Of a stretch of DNA of 64,000 nt, positions 18,001 to 26,552 are shown one piece after another. The position numbers and the translations under genes were made by a program. The DNA comes from an uncultured Acidobacteriota bacterium (GTDB taxonomy: Bacteria > Acidobacteriota > Blastocatellia > RBC074): positions 1-64,000 of the forward strand of contig CADECP010000022.1 in the NCBI GenBank assembly GCA_902825875.1. The letters run 5' to 3'. Positions within the stretch are counted from its first letter, which is position 1; the number at the start of each line of letters is the position of its first letter. Below the pieces are notes generated by a model. It saw nothing but the letters and a program-made list of their open reading frames with translations. It was not told the origin of the DNA and did no database searches.

Positions 18001-19005
18001 ATGGACATTTTTCAATTCACGCGCGAATTGATGGAAACGGAGTCTATCTCCTGGCACGAAGGCGCTGCCGGTCGCTGGCTGCGTGATTATTTGTCCGACG
18101 CCGGGTTTGAAGTCACGACGCAAACCGTCACCGACGACCGCGTCAATGTTTACGCGAAGCTGGGCGAACCGATTATTACTTTGTCCTCGCATATAGACAC
18201 CGTGCCACCATTTATCGGCTTTACCGAAGACGAACAGAACATTTACGGGCGCGGAGCCTGCGACGCCAAAGGCGTCATTGCGGCTCAAGTCTTTGCGGCC
18301 AAGCGATTGAAAGACGAAGGCTTGACGAACATCGGATTGCTGTATGTAGTCGGCGAAGAAGATGGCAGCGACGGCGCAGTTGTCGCCAACTCGATTCCGA
18401 ACTCGAACAAGTTTTTGATTAACGGTGAACCGACGGAAAGCCGTCAGGCCATCGCCACCAAAGGCGCGCTTCGCGTCGTCATCGAAGCCAAAGGCCGCAC
18501 GGCGCATTCGGCTTACCCGGAACTGGGCGAATCGGCGATTGAAAAGCTACTGGATATTCTGAACGACATTCGCCGAACGGATTGGCCTGTCAGTGCGGAA
18601 CTTGGCCCGACGACTTACAACATCGGAACCATCACCGGCGGACGCCGCCCAAACGTGGTGGCCGACTTCGCCGCCAGCGAAGTGATGTTCCGCACAATTA
18701 CTCAACCCGATGAGTTGTACAAAATGATCGTTGAAGTCGTTGCCGGTCGCGCCGAAGTCAAACGCGGCTTTTCGCTGCCGCCGATTCACACGCACACGGT
18801 GAAGGGAATTGATATTCCCACCAGTGTCGTGCGCTTCGGAACCGACATTCCGTGTTTGACCAACTGGGGAACTCCAATGCTGTATGGACCCGGTTCTATC
18901 CACGACGCGCACACCGCGCACGAATACATTCGCAAACAAGATATGCTGAACGCCGTTGACACTTACGCGCAGATGACGCGAACGCTGTTGGCGGAACAAG
19001 GCTGA
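18001..19005 (+). CDS. M20-family metallopeptidase/deacylase (ArgE/DapE-like)
   Basis: 334 aa starting at the ATG at 18001 (MDIFQFTRELMETESISWHE); the frame continues upstream into the M16 gene but that part does not look coding. M20 dizinc enzymes hydrolyse amide bonds of acylated amino acids or small peptides. Metal-site motifs: LSSHIDTVPPF (His and Asp), GRGACDAKGVIAAQ (bridging Asp) and VVGEEDGSDGA (Glu-Glu). HSAYPELGESAIEKLLDIL starts the dimerisation domain, and GPGSIHDAHTAHEYIRK holds the last His. No signal peptide, so cytoplasmic. Could be an acetylornithine/LysW-type deacetylase or a DapE relative; substrate undetermined. Confidence 0.87.
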   Translation: MDIFQFTRELMETESISWHEGAAGRWLRDYLSDAGFEVTTQTVTDDRVNVYAKLGEPIITLSSHIDTVPPFIGFTEDEQNIYGRGACDAKGVIAAQVFAAKRLKDEGLTNIGLLYVVGEEDGSDGAVVANSIPNSNKFLINGEPTESRQAIATKGALRVVIEAKGRTAHSAYPELGESAIEKLLDILNDIRRTDWPVSAELGPTTYNIGTITGGRRPNVVADFAASEVMFRTITQPDELYKMIVEVVAGRAEVKRGFSLPPIHTHTVKGIDIPTSVVRFGTDIPCLTNWGTPMLYGPGSIHDAHTAHEYIRKQDMLNAVDTYAQMTRTLLAEQG

Positions 19006-19018
19006 ATCACGACTGAGT

Positions 19019-19044
19019 CAGTACCGCGACCGGTAGGGAGCGGA
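19019..19044 (+). repeat. Copy of a dispersed GC-rich repeat
   Basis: CAGTACCGCGACCGGTAGGG and the following GAGCGG resemble the arms of the imperfect palindrome at about 56424-56470 (GGTATCGCGCGCGGTAGC and its partner). It lies just upstream of the small gene pair at 19076. Confidence 0.45.
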
Positions 19045-19075
19045 TAATCACAACAAACGGAGCAAACTAGAAAAC

Positions 19076-19345
19076 ATGCCTACTGCTAAATTCACTCACG
19101 AAGCCGGGACGCCGGAATACCAAGCCTCTGAATGGCTGATGACAATTCACAACGCTTACCGCGAACTGGATTTCGCCATCGCCAATTCGCCCAACCCAGC
19201 GGAATACGTCGAACGGCTGAAAGAAAGAGTCCGCCGCGATTACGAACAGAACCGCGAACAAATGGGATGGAGCGAACGTAGCCGCGACATCGCTGAACGT
19301 TCGCTGAATATCGTGCTGGAAACTTTGAAACTGCCAAATTTATGA
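19076..19345 (+). CDS. Small protein paired with a HicB-like gene
   Basis: 89 aa, not recognised. Predicted to be mostly helical and charged: EYQASEWLMTIHNAYRELDF, then YVERLKERVRRDYEQNREQM and ERSRDIAERSLNIVLETLKL. No signal peptide or membrane helix. It overlaps the HicB-like gene by ATGA, so the two are translationally coupled. It has no resemblance to HicA, the usual toxin partner (about 60 aa with a conserved His near GSHH). It could be an unrelated partner, a toxin of another kind, or a housekeeping protein cotranscribed by chance. Confidence 0.7.
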   Translation: MPTAKFTHEAGTPEYQASEWLMTIHNAYRELDFAIANSPNPAEYVERLKERVRRDYEQNREQMGWSERSRDIAERSLNIVLETLKLPNL

Positions 19346-19572
19346 AATTTAGCTTTGCCTTGCATTGGAGCGATGAAGATGGCGGTTACATCGCCACGTG
19401 TCCTGAATTTCTGGGGCTATCTGCTTTTGGCGAATCGCCGGATGAAGCAATTGCGGAAGCCCAAGTAGCGTTGGAGTTGATGATCGAGACTTACAGGGAG
19501 TCGGGACAGTCGCTACCTGAGCCGGTGAAGTTTGGAGGGGCTGCGGCTTATTCCCAAAAACTCGCCGCTTGA
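19342..19572 (+). CDS. HicB-like domain protein
   Basis: 76 aa. The fold signature is HicB: FSFALHWSDEDGGYIATCPE, GLSAFGESPDEAIAEAQVAL, then a short helix and SLPEP, as in the RNase-H-like fold of HicB antitoxins and stand-alone UPF0150 proteins. No C-terminal DNA-binding domain (helix-turn-helix or ribbon-helix-helix) follows; the protein ends soon after the core. The start codon overlaps the stop of the 89-aa gene. No HicA gene is adjacent on either side. Antitoxin function is therefore not assured. Confidence 0.8.
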   Translation: MKFSFALHWSDEDGGYIATCPEFLGLSAFGESPDEAIAEAQVALELMIETYRESGQSLPEPVKFGGAAAYSQKLAA

Positions 19573-19593
19573 AGATGAATTCGGAATTTTCTG

Positions 19594-19632
19594 CAAAAGC
19601 ATCAGCCTGATTTTTCCGGGTTGATGCTTTTG
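19594..19632. terminator. Hairpin overlapping the moaC stop
   Basis: CAAAAGCATCA (19594-19604) and TGATGCTTTTG (19622-19632) form a perfect 11-bp stem that includes the moaC stop codon and lies between convergent genes. Short T/A runs form part of the stem, so it could act as a weak bidirectional terminator. Confidence 0.55.
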
Positions 19633-20105
19633 TCATTTCTAAGCCATTCGCCAGATTTTCCGCCCGTCTTTCGTTCCAGCCGGATTTCGCCAATCACCAT
19701 CGCTTTATCAATCGCTTTGCACATGTCGTACAGCGTCAAGGCTGCGACAGAAACTGCGGTCAAGGCTTCCATCTCGACGCCGGTTTGCGCGCTGGTCGAA
19801 GCCGTTGCCCAAAGCTGTGCGCCTGTGTCGGTCAAGGTGATCTTCACATCGGCGTGCGACAGCGCCAGCGAATGGCAGAGCGGGATCAGCTCAGCCGTTC
19901 GTTTGGCCGCCATGATTCCCGCCAGCCGAGCCGTTTCCAGCGGATCGCCTTTCGGCGTGCGGCGTTCTCGAATGGCGGCGACGGTTTCCGGCGACATTTG
20001 CACAAAGCCGCTGGCTTCGGCTGTGCGAGCAGTTGCAGCTTTTGCGCCAACATCCACCATTGTGATGCGGCCTTCTTCGTCCAAATGAGAAAGTTGCTGA
20101 GCCAT
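19602..20105 (-). CDS. moaC: Cyclic pyranopterin monophosphate synthase MoaC
   Basis: 167 aa from the ATG at 20105 ([20 protein letters not shown]), the typical MoaC N-terminus. MoaC converts the MoaA product into cyclic pyranopterin monophosphate, the first stable intermediate of molybdenum cofactor synthesis. Seen: [47 protein letters not shown] (active-site His) and [20 protein letters not shown] with the family KAID helix after it. It follows moeA on the same strand; a 10-mer-based palindrome spans the gap and its own start. moaA, moaD and moaE are not in the window. Confidence 0.95.
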   Translation of the reverse strand: MAQQLSHLDEEGRITMVDVGAKAATARTAEASGFVQMSPETVAAIRERRTPKGDPLETARLAGIMAAKRTAELIPLCHSLALSHADVKITLTDTGAQLWATASTSAQTGVEMEALTAVSVAALTLYDMCKAIDKAMVIGEIRLERKTGGKSGEWLRNDKSINPEKSG

Positions 20106-20117
20106 GTTGTTGTGGCA

Positions 20118-20203
20118 ACTACGAATCAACACAAATAATCACGAATAAAACTGAGCCTGACAGTATGACGCATTCGTGTGAATTCGTGTTTATTCGTAGT
20201 TGA
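20118..20203. repeat. Inverted repeat between moeA and moaC
   Basis: The arms at about 20118-20147 and 20171-20203 are near reverse complements (CAACTACGAAT... with ...ATTCGTAGTTG). Within the right arm the motif ATTCGTG recurs every 10 bp (ATTCGTGTGA, ATTCGTGTTT, ATTCGTAGTT). It lies between two cotranscribed molybdopterin genes and reaches close to the moaC start. Confidence 0.7.
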
Positions 20204-20204
20204 A

Positions 20205-21422
20205 TCATTGTTTGATGTTCAGAGAAATCACTTCGACCAATTCGCCTTCGGCTACGCTTGCGCGGTCTTCGGGCACGACAATCAGGCAGTCGGCTTTCAT
20301 AAACGCCACCAGATCAGATGAGCCGCTCCATTTCAGCGGTTCAACTTCGGCGCGGCCATCGCGGATCGTCAGGCGTCCAGGTTGATGGCTGCGGCGAGGT
20401 GGAGCGCCTTTCACTGGTCGAGCAGCGTAAGCTTGAAAGCGTGGCAAATGAATATCCTTCGCGCCTTGCATCTGCATCAGCGCCGGGCGAGCGAAGAGGT
20501 GAAACGAAACGGCTACGGAAACAGGATTTCCCGGCAATCCGAAAATGACTTTGTCACCGAGTTTGGCAAACACAGTCGGTTTGCCCGGATGCATCGCTAC
20601 TTTTTCGACAAAGATTTCCGCGCCGAGTTCAACCAACGCGGGTTTGACCAGATCGTAATCTCCCATCGAAACGCCGCCAGAAAGTATGACGGCATCGGCT
20701 GCTTCAAGCCCAGCGGCAATTGCATCGCGTGTCGCGGCAAAATCATCGCGGACAATGCCGCTGCTGACGACTTCGGCTCCGGCGGATTCAGCGTAACCTG
20801 CGAGCGAATAAGTGTTGGAGTTGCGAATCTGCGAAGCGCCGGGTTTTTCGGAGACTTCAACCAATTCGGTTCCGGTGGAAAGCAGGGCGATTCGCGGTCG
20901 GCGCGAAACCTGTAAACGCGCGTAACCAAAACTCGCCAACACAGCGGCAACGGCGGGCGAAATGCGTTCGCCGGTTTTGACCATCACGTCACCCGCGCGA
21001 GCTTCGATGCCGCGCGGCGTGATGAATTGGCCGGGCTGAACGGCTTTTCGAATCTCAATCCAGCCGTCGGTGACGTTGATGACTTCGATTTGCTGAACGG
21101 CATCGGCTCCGGCTGGAACCGGAGCGCCAGTCATAATTCGCACGGCCTCACCCGGTTCGACTGTGCCATCGAACGAACGCCCAGCGGCAGCTTCGCCAAT
21201 GTCTTTTAGTCGTGCGGGGTTGGATTCACTGGCGGTGGCAGCGTCGGCGGCTCGCAGCGCGTAACCATCCATTCGCGCTCGATCAAACGGCGGCAAGTCC
21301 AAATCTGACTTTGCGTCGTGGCGCAGCACTCGGCCAACGGCTTCGGTCAGAGGAATCTCCTCTTTGCCAAGCAGCGGCGTGCGGTCGAGAATGATTTGCA
21401 GTGCGTCTTCGATGCGAAGCAT
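20205..21422 (-). CDS. moeA: Molybdopterin molybdenumtransferase MoeA
   Basis: 405 aa, normal length. MoeA inserts molybdate into adenylylated molybdopterin. Seen: the N-terminal linker domain with [20 protein letters not shown] and [14 protein letters not shown], the [17 protein letters not shown] domain, the MoCF_biosynth core GTELVE and [18 protein letters not shown], and the C-terminal domain IV (about 330-405) with [15 protein letters not shown]. It begins right after the terminator of the upstream tRNA operon and is followed by moaC, forming a small molybdenum cofactor locus. Confidence 0.96.
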   Translation of the reverse strand: MLRIEDALQIILDRTPLLGKEEIPLTEAVGRVLRHDAKSDLDLPPFDRARMDGYALRAADAATASESNPARLKDIGEAAAGRSFDGTVEPGEAVRIMTGAPVPAGADAVQQIEVINVTDGWIEIRKAVQPGQFITPRGIEARAGDVMVKTGERISPAVAAVLASFGYARLQVSRRPRIALLSTGTELVEVSEKPGASQIRNSNTYSLAGYAESAGAEVVSSGIVRDDFAATRDAIAAGLEAADAVILSGGVSMGDYDLVKPALVELGAEIFVEKVAMHPGKPTVFAKLGDKVIFGLPGNPVSVAVSFHLFARPALMQMQGAKDIHLPRFQAYAARPVKGAPPRRSHQPGRLTIRDGRAEVEPLKWSGSSDLVAFMKADCLIVVPEDRASVAEGELVEVISLNIKQ

Positions 21423-21430
21423 GAGATTTG

Positions 21431-21465
21431 AAAAACAGAAAAGCCGCTTGCGTTGACAAGCGGCT
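21431..21465 (-). terminator. Intrinsic terminator of the tRNA operon
   Basis: Read on the minus strand, AGCCGCTTG-TCAACG-CAAGCGGCT is a perfect 9-bp stem with a 6-nt loop, followed by TTTTCTGTTTTT. It lies between tRNA-Asp and the moeA start. Confidence 0.9.
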
Positions 21466-21492
21466 CATTGAGTATTGTTTTTTATGATGAAA

Positions 21493-21582
<90 letters not shown>

Positions 21583-21595
21583 CGCTGTTACCGGT

Positions 21596-21670
<75 letters not shown>

Positions 21671-21692
21671 GAACCCTTTCGAGCGAGGGCGC

Positions 21693-21721
21693 ATATTAGT
21701 TTCCGATCCCCATGCTGTCAA
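21693..21721 (-). promoter_or_regulatory. Promoter of the tRNA-Val/tRNA-Asp operon
   Basis: On the minus strand, a perfect -35 TTGACA (21721-21716) is followed after 17 bp by TAATAT (21698-21693), about 23 bp before the 5' end of tRNA-Val. This is the strongest housekeeping-type promoter I could see in the window. Confidence 0.85.
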
Positions 21722-21735
21722 GACACCTGACCAGA

Positions 21736-21763
21736 TTGCGTGAAAAAACTGTTGGGCTATACT
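21736..21763 (+). promoter_or_regulatory. Promoter for the VWA-protein gene
   Basis: TTGCGT (21736-21741) and TATACT (21758-21763) are spaced by 16 bp. Transcription would start near 21770, consistent with the ATG at 21800 and excluding the upstream GTG at 21740. Confidence 0.6.
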
Positions 21764-21799
21764 GCCCGCCGTCTACACCGAATCGCAGGAGAGCTTGCA

Positions 21800-22903
21800 A
21801 TGACATTAACTCAACGTCTTTTGGCTGGGAAACTCGTGATGATTTTTGGGATGCTGCTCGGCCTGCCAACGGTTTTTGCTCAAGACCCGCAACAAGATCA
21901 AAAGAAAAAAGACGACGAAATGGCGACCATTCGATTGAATACCGATTTGGTCGTGCTGGATGTTTCGGTCACGGATCGAGACGGCAACCGCGCGAATTCC
22001 GGCTTGCGTGTCGAAGATTTCGCCGTTTACGAAAACGGTGTGCGGCAAATCATCACCAGTTTCGACGCCACCGAAGTCCCGTTCAATCTGGTGCTGTTGA
22101 TGGATACGTCTGGCAGCACGAGCGGCGATGTGGAGTTAATGCGTCGCGCAGCCCGTGGATTTTTGAACGAACTTCGCCCCAAAGACCGCGTGGCCGTGGT
22201 TCAGTTCAACAAAGAAGTCGAGTTACTGAAAGACCTGACCGCTGACCGCCAAGCCGTCGAAAACGCTTTGGGATTGCTGACGCCCGGAACCGGCACTTCG
22301 TTTTACGACGCGATGCAATTGACGATGGACGAAGTTCTGGGAAAAGTCGAAGGTCGCAAAGCGATTGTGGCGTTGACCGACGGCGTGGATTCTTACGGCT
22401 TTCGCATTTACGAACAGATTCTGCCGCTGCTGGAAAAGAATCGTGCCAGCGCCTACTTTCTGGAATTGGACACCGAAAGCTTCACGGCGGACGGGATGAC
22501 GCGCGATTGCGCCGAACCTGTTCATTTCGAGTTTTCCGGCAAGCAGTTGAAAAAGTATTCCAAAGAGTTTGCCGGAAAAAATGCTGACTCATCTTTCAAT
22601 GTGCATTGCCGGTTATCGAAAATGGAGCGCATGCAGATCAATCGCCGGTTGTACGAAGTCGCTCGCCGCGAATTGCGCGAGATGGCTGACAAAACCGCCG
22701 GGCGCGTGTATCCGGTCACAGAGCTTCGGCAATTGGACAAAGCCTATTCGCAGATTGCCGCCGAACTTCGCACGCAGTATTCGCTGGCGTATTACCCCAA
22801 AAACGAGGCTCACGACGGCAAATGGCGCAACGTCAAAGTCGAAGTCAAAAAGCCTGGCTTCATTGCTCGCACCCGACCGGGTTATCGCGCGCCGGTGGAG
22901 TAA
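21800..22903 (+). CDS. Secreted VWFA-related Acidobacterial-type protein
   Basis: 367 aa with the ATG at 21800 preceded by AGGAGAG. A signal peptide (about 1-28, ending TVFAQ) is followed by a charged linker, then [19 protein letters not shown] and [16 protein letters not shown], the hallmark N-terminal segment of the VWFA-related Acidobacterial domain family (TIGR03436). The VWA domain has a complete MIDAS motif, MDTSGSTSG (about 103-111), and [10 protein letters not shown]. The C-terminus [20 protein letters not shown] is also typical. Likely a secreted metal-dependent adhesion or protein-interaction module; the biological role of the family is unknown. A palindrome overlaps its stop codon. 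Confidence 0.9.
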   Translation: MTLTQRLLAGKLVMIFGMLLGLPTVFAQDPQQDQKKKDDEMATIRLNTDLVVLDVSVTDRDGNRANSGLRVEDFAVYENGVRQIITSFDATEVPFNLVLLMDTSGSTSGDVELMRRAARGFLNELRPKDRVAVVQFNKEVELLKDLTADRQAVENALGLLTPGTGTSFYDAMQLTMDEVLGKVEGRKAIVALTDGVDSYGFRIYEQILPLLEKNRASAYFLELDTESFTADGMTRDCAEPVHFEFSGKQLKKYSKEFAGKNADSSFNVHCRLSKMERMQINRRLYEVARRELREMADKTAGRVYPVTELRQLDKAYSQIAAELRTQYSLAYYPKNEAHDGKWRNVKVEVKKPGFIARTRPGYRAPVE

Positions 22904-22958
22904 GTCTGGTGAAGTCGTTTCGGACTTCCCAAGCTTTGCTGGACTTTCCAAGACTTAC
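22900..22958. repeat. Palindrome overlapping a stop codon
   Basis: The outer arms GTAAGTCTGG and CCAAGACTTAC enclose an inner hairpin GAAGTC-GTTTCG-GACTTC (about 22911-22928) and a second GGACTT(T)CCAAG copy. The left arm contains the stop codon of the VWA gene. There is no T-tract. Confidence 0.6.
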
Positions 22959-23048
22959 TTAGTAGTTTTGCCGCGAGTTTTTGAGCGACGAAATCCCCTT
23001 AAAGCACAAATCATAAGCGCCTGCCAGAGTCTGAATGAGGCGAACACG

Positions 23049-23606
23049 ATGACTGGACAATTTGCCGAATCAAGCAGTCCGCACGCTGACAATCGGGAAT
23101 ACATCTGGCTGGTCGCGCTCTACGAATTTGAAACGCGCACAGAGGAGTTGCTTGAACGATTGCGCGCCATTGGCGTAGACACCAGCGAAGCCACCACCGT
23201 TCGTGTCGAAATTGACGACCAGCAACGTGGCGCGCGGTATGTCGAGGTCAGCGAATCGGCTCTGTCGCCCGTTGCGCGTAGCGCCGTTACCGGAGCCTTG
23301 CTTGGCGGTTCGGCGGCGTTATTGATCGGATTGGTGGTTTATGGGCTTGGATTGTTTATGTTGCCGGTGGTTGCCGGGTTGTTCAATCACGCGCTGGTCA
23401 GCGTTTTGTTTGGAGCAGTGATTGGCGCGTTGGTGGGTTCGTCGTTTTCTACTGCCAGGTTAAGAAAATCCCCTCAATCAAAACTCCCCAAAATGCCTCA
23501 ACCGACCAGCGCAGGTTTTCTGGTGGCGGTAAAGATGCCGCCTCCGCTGGCCGAACGCGCCGAAGAAATCGCTCGCGGGTTGGGCGCAAAAGAAATACTT
23601 CTCTGA
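23049..23606 (+). CDS. Small membrane protein, unknown function
   Basis: 185 aa from the ATG at 23049 (GAGGCG upstream). An N-terminal soluble part (YIWLVALYEFETRTEELLER) and a C-terminal soluble part (FLVAVKMPPPLAERAEEIAR) flank a central Gly/Ala-rich membrane hairpin (about 75-135, with GALLGGSAALLIGLVVYGLG and a second helix with GAVIGALVGSSF). The layout resembles general-stress/DUF1269-like proteins, but I cannot assign a family with confidence. Its stop abuts the next ATG directly (TGA then ATG), so it is coupled to the flavoprotein gene. Confidence 0.75.
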   Translation: MTGQFAESSSPHADNREYIWLVALYEFETRTEELLERLRAIGVDTSEATTVRVEIDDQQRGARYVEVSESALSPVARSAVTGALLGGSAALLIGLVVYGLGLFMLPVVAGLFNHALVSVLFGAVIGALVGSSFSTARLRKSPQSKLPKMPQPTSAGFLVAVKMPPPLAERAEEIARGLGAKEILL

Positions 23607-24773
23607 ATGATTTACGACGCCGTCATTATCGGAGCCGGCCCCGCCGGTTCCGCCGCCGCGATTTTGTTGGCGCAAGCCGGCAAGCGCGTTTTGGTTTTGG
23701 AAAAAAGCCGCTTTCCGCGCGAAAAGCTGTGCGGCGAATTTCTTTCGCCGGAATGTTTGACGGTCTTTGAACGGTTGGGCGTGCGCGAACGAATCTTTGC
23801 CGCCGGAGCCAAAACGATTCGCCGATTCAAGCTGTACGCACCCGACGGGCGGAGTTTGGAAGTCCCTATGGAATGGATTGCCGAAGGGCATTCGTCAGCG
23901 ATTGGATTGTCGCGCGCGACAATGGATTCGATTTTGCTCGAACGCGCACGCGAAGTCGGCGCAGATGTTCGCGAAGGTTTTCAGGTTTCGCCGCGTCTTC
24001 GTCGTGAAGCTGCCGTGAGTTTCATTGAAGGCAAAACAGGCTCTTCGACGGTTGAACAGTTTGCCGCGAACTTGGTGATTGATGCTTCCGGGCGCAACGG
24101 TGTGTTTGCTTCGCAGGTGCGCCAGCCGGTTTCGCGGTTTGCCGGTTCGCGCGTGTTCGGTTGCAAAGTGCATCTGCGCGGCGTGGAAGGACTAGACGAA
24201 TTGGGTGAACTGTTTTTTTTCCGCGACGGATACGGCGGATTGTCGGAAATCGAAGGCGACCGCGTCAATCTTTGTTTTTTGACGACCGAAGCGACGTTGA
24301 AAGCAGCCAAAGGCGACCGGCAGCGATTGCTTGATCTGACGTTGCGGTCGAACGCGGCGGCGCTTCACCGATTGCGCCACGCGACCTTTGACGGCGAATG
24401 GCTGGGAACCGGGCCGGTGATTTATGGTCGCCGCCAAACGATGACAGGAGTTTTGACCATCGGCGATGCGGCGGCGTTTATTGACCCGTTCACAGGCAGC
24501 GGTATGTTGCTGGCGTTGACCGGCGGCGAAATGGCGGCCAACGTCGTCAATCAAGCCTTTGCCGAAAATGTCTGCGACGTTGAACCGATTGCCAGTCGTT
24601 ACGATCAATTGCATCGCGCGCAATTCGGTTGGCGGTATCGCGCGACTTCGTTGCTGAGAAGTCTGGCGTTCAAACCGGCGGCCAGGAATGCGCTGGTGAA
24701 ATTGCTCTCTCGCAATCAATCCCTGATGAAGCTGGCCGCGCTCAGCACGCGGCAAAGAGTTTTCGGATCATGA
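23607..24773 (+). CDS. FAD-dependent oxidoreductase, geranylgeranyl reductase-like
   Basis: 388 aa flavoprotein. The FAD-binding Rossmann motif VIIGAGPAGSAAAILLAQAG is at residues 6-25. CGEFLSPECLTVFERLG after it and the downstream GVLTIGDAAAFIDPFTGSGM (second FAD-contact motif, GDAA) are typical of the geranylgeranyl reductase/halogenase-like branch of the PHBH fold. No signal peptide. It may reduce isoprenoid double bonds or act on another lipid-like substrate; no isoprenoid genes are adjacent. Coupled to the preceding small membrane protein gene. Confidence 0.85.
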   Translation: MIYDAVIIGAGPAGSAAAILLAQAGKRVLVLEKSRFPREKLCGEFLSPECLTVFERLGVRERIFAAGAKTIRRFKLYAPDGRSLEVPMEWIAEGHSSAIGLSRATMDSILLERAREVGADVREGFQVSPRLRREAAVSFIEGKTGSSTVEQFAANLVIDASGRNGVFASQVRQPVSRFAGSRVFGCKVHLRGVEGLDELGELFFFRDGYGGLSEIEGDRVNLCFLTTEATLKAAKGDRQRLLDLTLRSNAAALHRLRHATFDGEWLGTGPVIYGRRQTMTGVLTIGDAAAFIDPFTGSGMLLALTGGEMAANVVNQAFAENVCDVEPIASRYDQLHRAQFGWRYRATSLLRSLAFKPAARNALVKLLSRNQSLMKLAALSTRQRVFGS

Positions 24774-24831
24774 CCGCGACCGTTACTTAGCGCGGTTTCT
24801 GAACATGTTTAATTGAACAGGAGGAATGGTT

Positions 24832-26457
24832 ATGAAGAAATTTGTTTGTTCATTGGTTTGTTCTTTGATGTTGATGGCGGCGATTGCCGTCGGTGTGATG
24901 GCGCAAACGCCGGAAGACGTTTTTGCCAAACGCACCACGTTGGCCGTGCGCTACGTCGAAAACAAAAAGACGACCGTCAATGTGAATGGAACTTCGCTGG
25001 CTCCGCGCGTGCTGGGCAAAGCCGATGTCGAATACAAAAAGAACGAAGCGCGCATTCGCATCAAAGTCCAAAATCTGGACAACCCGCAAACTTACGGGGT
25101 GTTTTACACGACATACGTGGTGTGGGCGGTCACGCCCGAAGGCCAGGCCGACAATCTGACCGAAATGCCCAGCGGATACGCCGCCGAATTGCAGGCGCTG
25201 AGCACGGCGCAAACCTTCGGGCTGATTATCACCGCCGAACCGCATAGCGCGGTCAAATTCCCTTCGCCGAAAGTTGTCGCCGAAACTTCGCTGCCGAAAA
25301 ACGCGACTGCCGGTGTGCAAACCGTTCAGGCCGAATACAAAGCCGACAAAGGCAATTTGTACGAAGCCAGCGACAACGATTCGCTGAAAGCCGATTACAC
25401 CACGCCGCGTCTGATTTTGGGCGCTCGACGTTCGATGGACGTTGCGCGCAAAGCCGGTGCGAAGGAATACGCCGGAACGGAATGGAAACAGGCCGAAGCC
25501 AAGTTGAACACGTTGGAACAGGTCTGGCCGCGCAACCTGAAAGATGAAACCAAGTTCAGCGGTCAGGCTCGTGACGTGATGCGATTGGCGCAAGTCGCAC
25601 GCGATCTGGCGACCGAACGCGAAGAGCAGGCTCGCATCGAAAACGAGCGCCAAGAGCGTTTGCGCCGTCTGGCCGAAGCCAAAGCCGAAGCCGAACGCGC
25701 AATGGCCGAAGCCAATCGAACTCGTTTGGAAGCCGAAAAGGCTCGCGCCGAAGCCGAACGTGCAAAGATGGAAGCTGAAAAAGCCGAACGCGCCGCCGCC
25801 GAAGAGCGCAATCGCCGCGAAGCCGCTTCGCGCGAAGCTGAAGCCGTTCGGTTGAGAGCCGAAAACGAACGCCGCGCTGCCGAAGAATCCGTTCGTCGCG
25901 CTTCGGCTGAAAAAGCCGCCGCCGAAGAAGCGACTCGACGCGCCGAAGCTGAAAAAGCCGCCGCTCGCGCTGAAACTGAAAAGGCGAACAAAGCCGCCGA
26001 AGAAGCCAAACGCGAACGCGATGCCGCGTATCAAAAGCTGTACGTTTCGCTGTCTGAAATTCTGGACACCAAACGCGAAACTCGCGGTTACATCGTCAAC
26101 TTGGGCGATGTGTTGTTCGACACCGGCAAGGCTACGCTGAAACCGGCGGCGCGCGAAAAACTCAGCAAGCTGGCCGGAATCCTGTTGGGTTATCCCGGCG
26201 CGTTGACTTTGGAAATCGAAGGCCACACCGATTCAGTCGGCTCTGACGAATTGAATAACAAACTTTCGCAAAACCGCGCCGAAGCCGTTAGCAATTATCT
26301 GGCTGAAGCCGGCGTCAAGGCGGAAAAAATCAAAGGCGTGCGAGGTTTCGGCAAAACCAAACCGATTGCCACCAACGACACCGCCGCCGGTCGCCAACAA
26401 AACCGCCGCGTCGAAGTCGTGATTGACGACGCCGATGCGAAAAAAGCATCGAATTAA
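24832..26457 (+). CDS. OmpA-family protein with long coiled coil
   Basis: 541 aa with the ATG at 24832, 7 nt after AGGAGG; the ATG at 24826 is too close. Signal peptide [20 protein letters not shown]. An immunoglobulin-like beta region (about 25-190) is followed by an Ala/Glu/Arg-rich coiled coil (about 260-405) with AEAERA/AEEA repeats. The C-terminal OmpA-like peptidoglycan-binding domain contains [49 protein letters not shown] and [10 protein letters not shown]. Likely tethers the envelope to peptidoglycan, with the coiled coil spanning the periplasm. Ends in a clear hairpin terminator (26475-26517). Confidence 0.9.
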   Translation: MKKFVCSLVCSLMLMAAIAVGVMAQTPEDVFAKRTTLAVRYVENKKTTVNVNGTSLAPRVLGKADVEYKKNEARIRIKVQNLDNPQTYGVFYTTYVVWAVTPEGQADNLTEMPSGYAAELQALSTAQTFGLIITAEPHSAVKFPSPKVVAETSLPKNATAGVQTVQAEYKADKGNLYEASDNDSLKADYTTPRLILGARRSMDVARKAGAKEYAGTEWKQAEAKLNTLEQVWPRNLKDETKFSGQARDVMRLAQVARDLATEREEQARIENERQERLRRLAEAKAEAERAMAEANRTRLEAEKARAEAERAKMEAEKAERAAAEERNRREAASREAEAVRLRAENERRAAEESVRRASAEKAAAEEATRRAEAEKAAARAETEKANKAAEEAKRERDAAYQKLYVSLSEILDTKRETRGYIVNLGDVLFDTGKATLKPAAREKLSKLAGILLGYPGALTLEIEGHTDSVGSDELNNKLSQNRAEAVSNYLAEAGVKAEKIKGVRGFGKTKPIATNDTAAGRQQNRRVEVVIDDADAKKASN

Positions 26458-26474
26458 CCGACACGTTCAATTTC

Positions 26475-26517
26475 CCAAACCGCCGAAAGATCGAAGCTGG
26501 CTCTTTCGGCGGTTTGG
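26475..26517 (+). terminator. Terminator after the OmpA-family gene
   Basis: A perfect 16-bp stem CCAAACCGCCGAAAGA/TCTTTCGGCGGTTTGG with an 11-nt loop, followed by CTTTTG. It begins about 17 nt after the stop codon. Confidence 0.85.
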
Positions 26518-26527
26518 CTTTTGTGGA

Positions 26528-26542
26528 ACTCAGGAACTGAGT
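26528..26542 (+). promoter_or_regulatory. 15-bp palindrome upstream of the fucosidase operon
   Basis: ACTCAG-GAA-CTGAGT lies 10 bp before the first start codon of the three-gene sugar operon. It is symmetric like an operator half-site pair but could equally be a small hairpin. No regulator is encoded nearby. Confidence 0.35.
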
Positions 26543-26552
26543 CATATCGGTT

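Noticed and set aside
18001-19005. dapE or argE assignment for the M20 peptidase
   Set aside because: Motifs place it in M20 but do not discriminate among deacylases; no lysine or arginine pathway genes are adjacent.
19076-19345. HicA toxin
   Set aside because: Too long at 89 aa, wholly helical by appearance, with no conserved His near GSHH and no double-stranded-RNA-binding-like fold signature.
24850-26226. Long antisense open frame (458 aa) opposite the OmpA-family gene, and similar ones opposite the M16 (15915-17231) and Kelch (27355-28758) genes
   Set aside because: They arise from biased codon use in the strongly supported sense genes; translations are low-complexity with no recognisable domain or ribosome-binding site.
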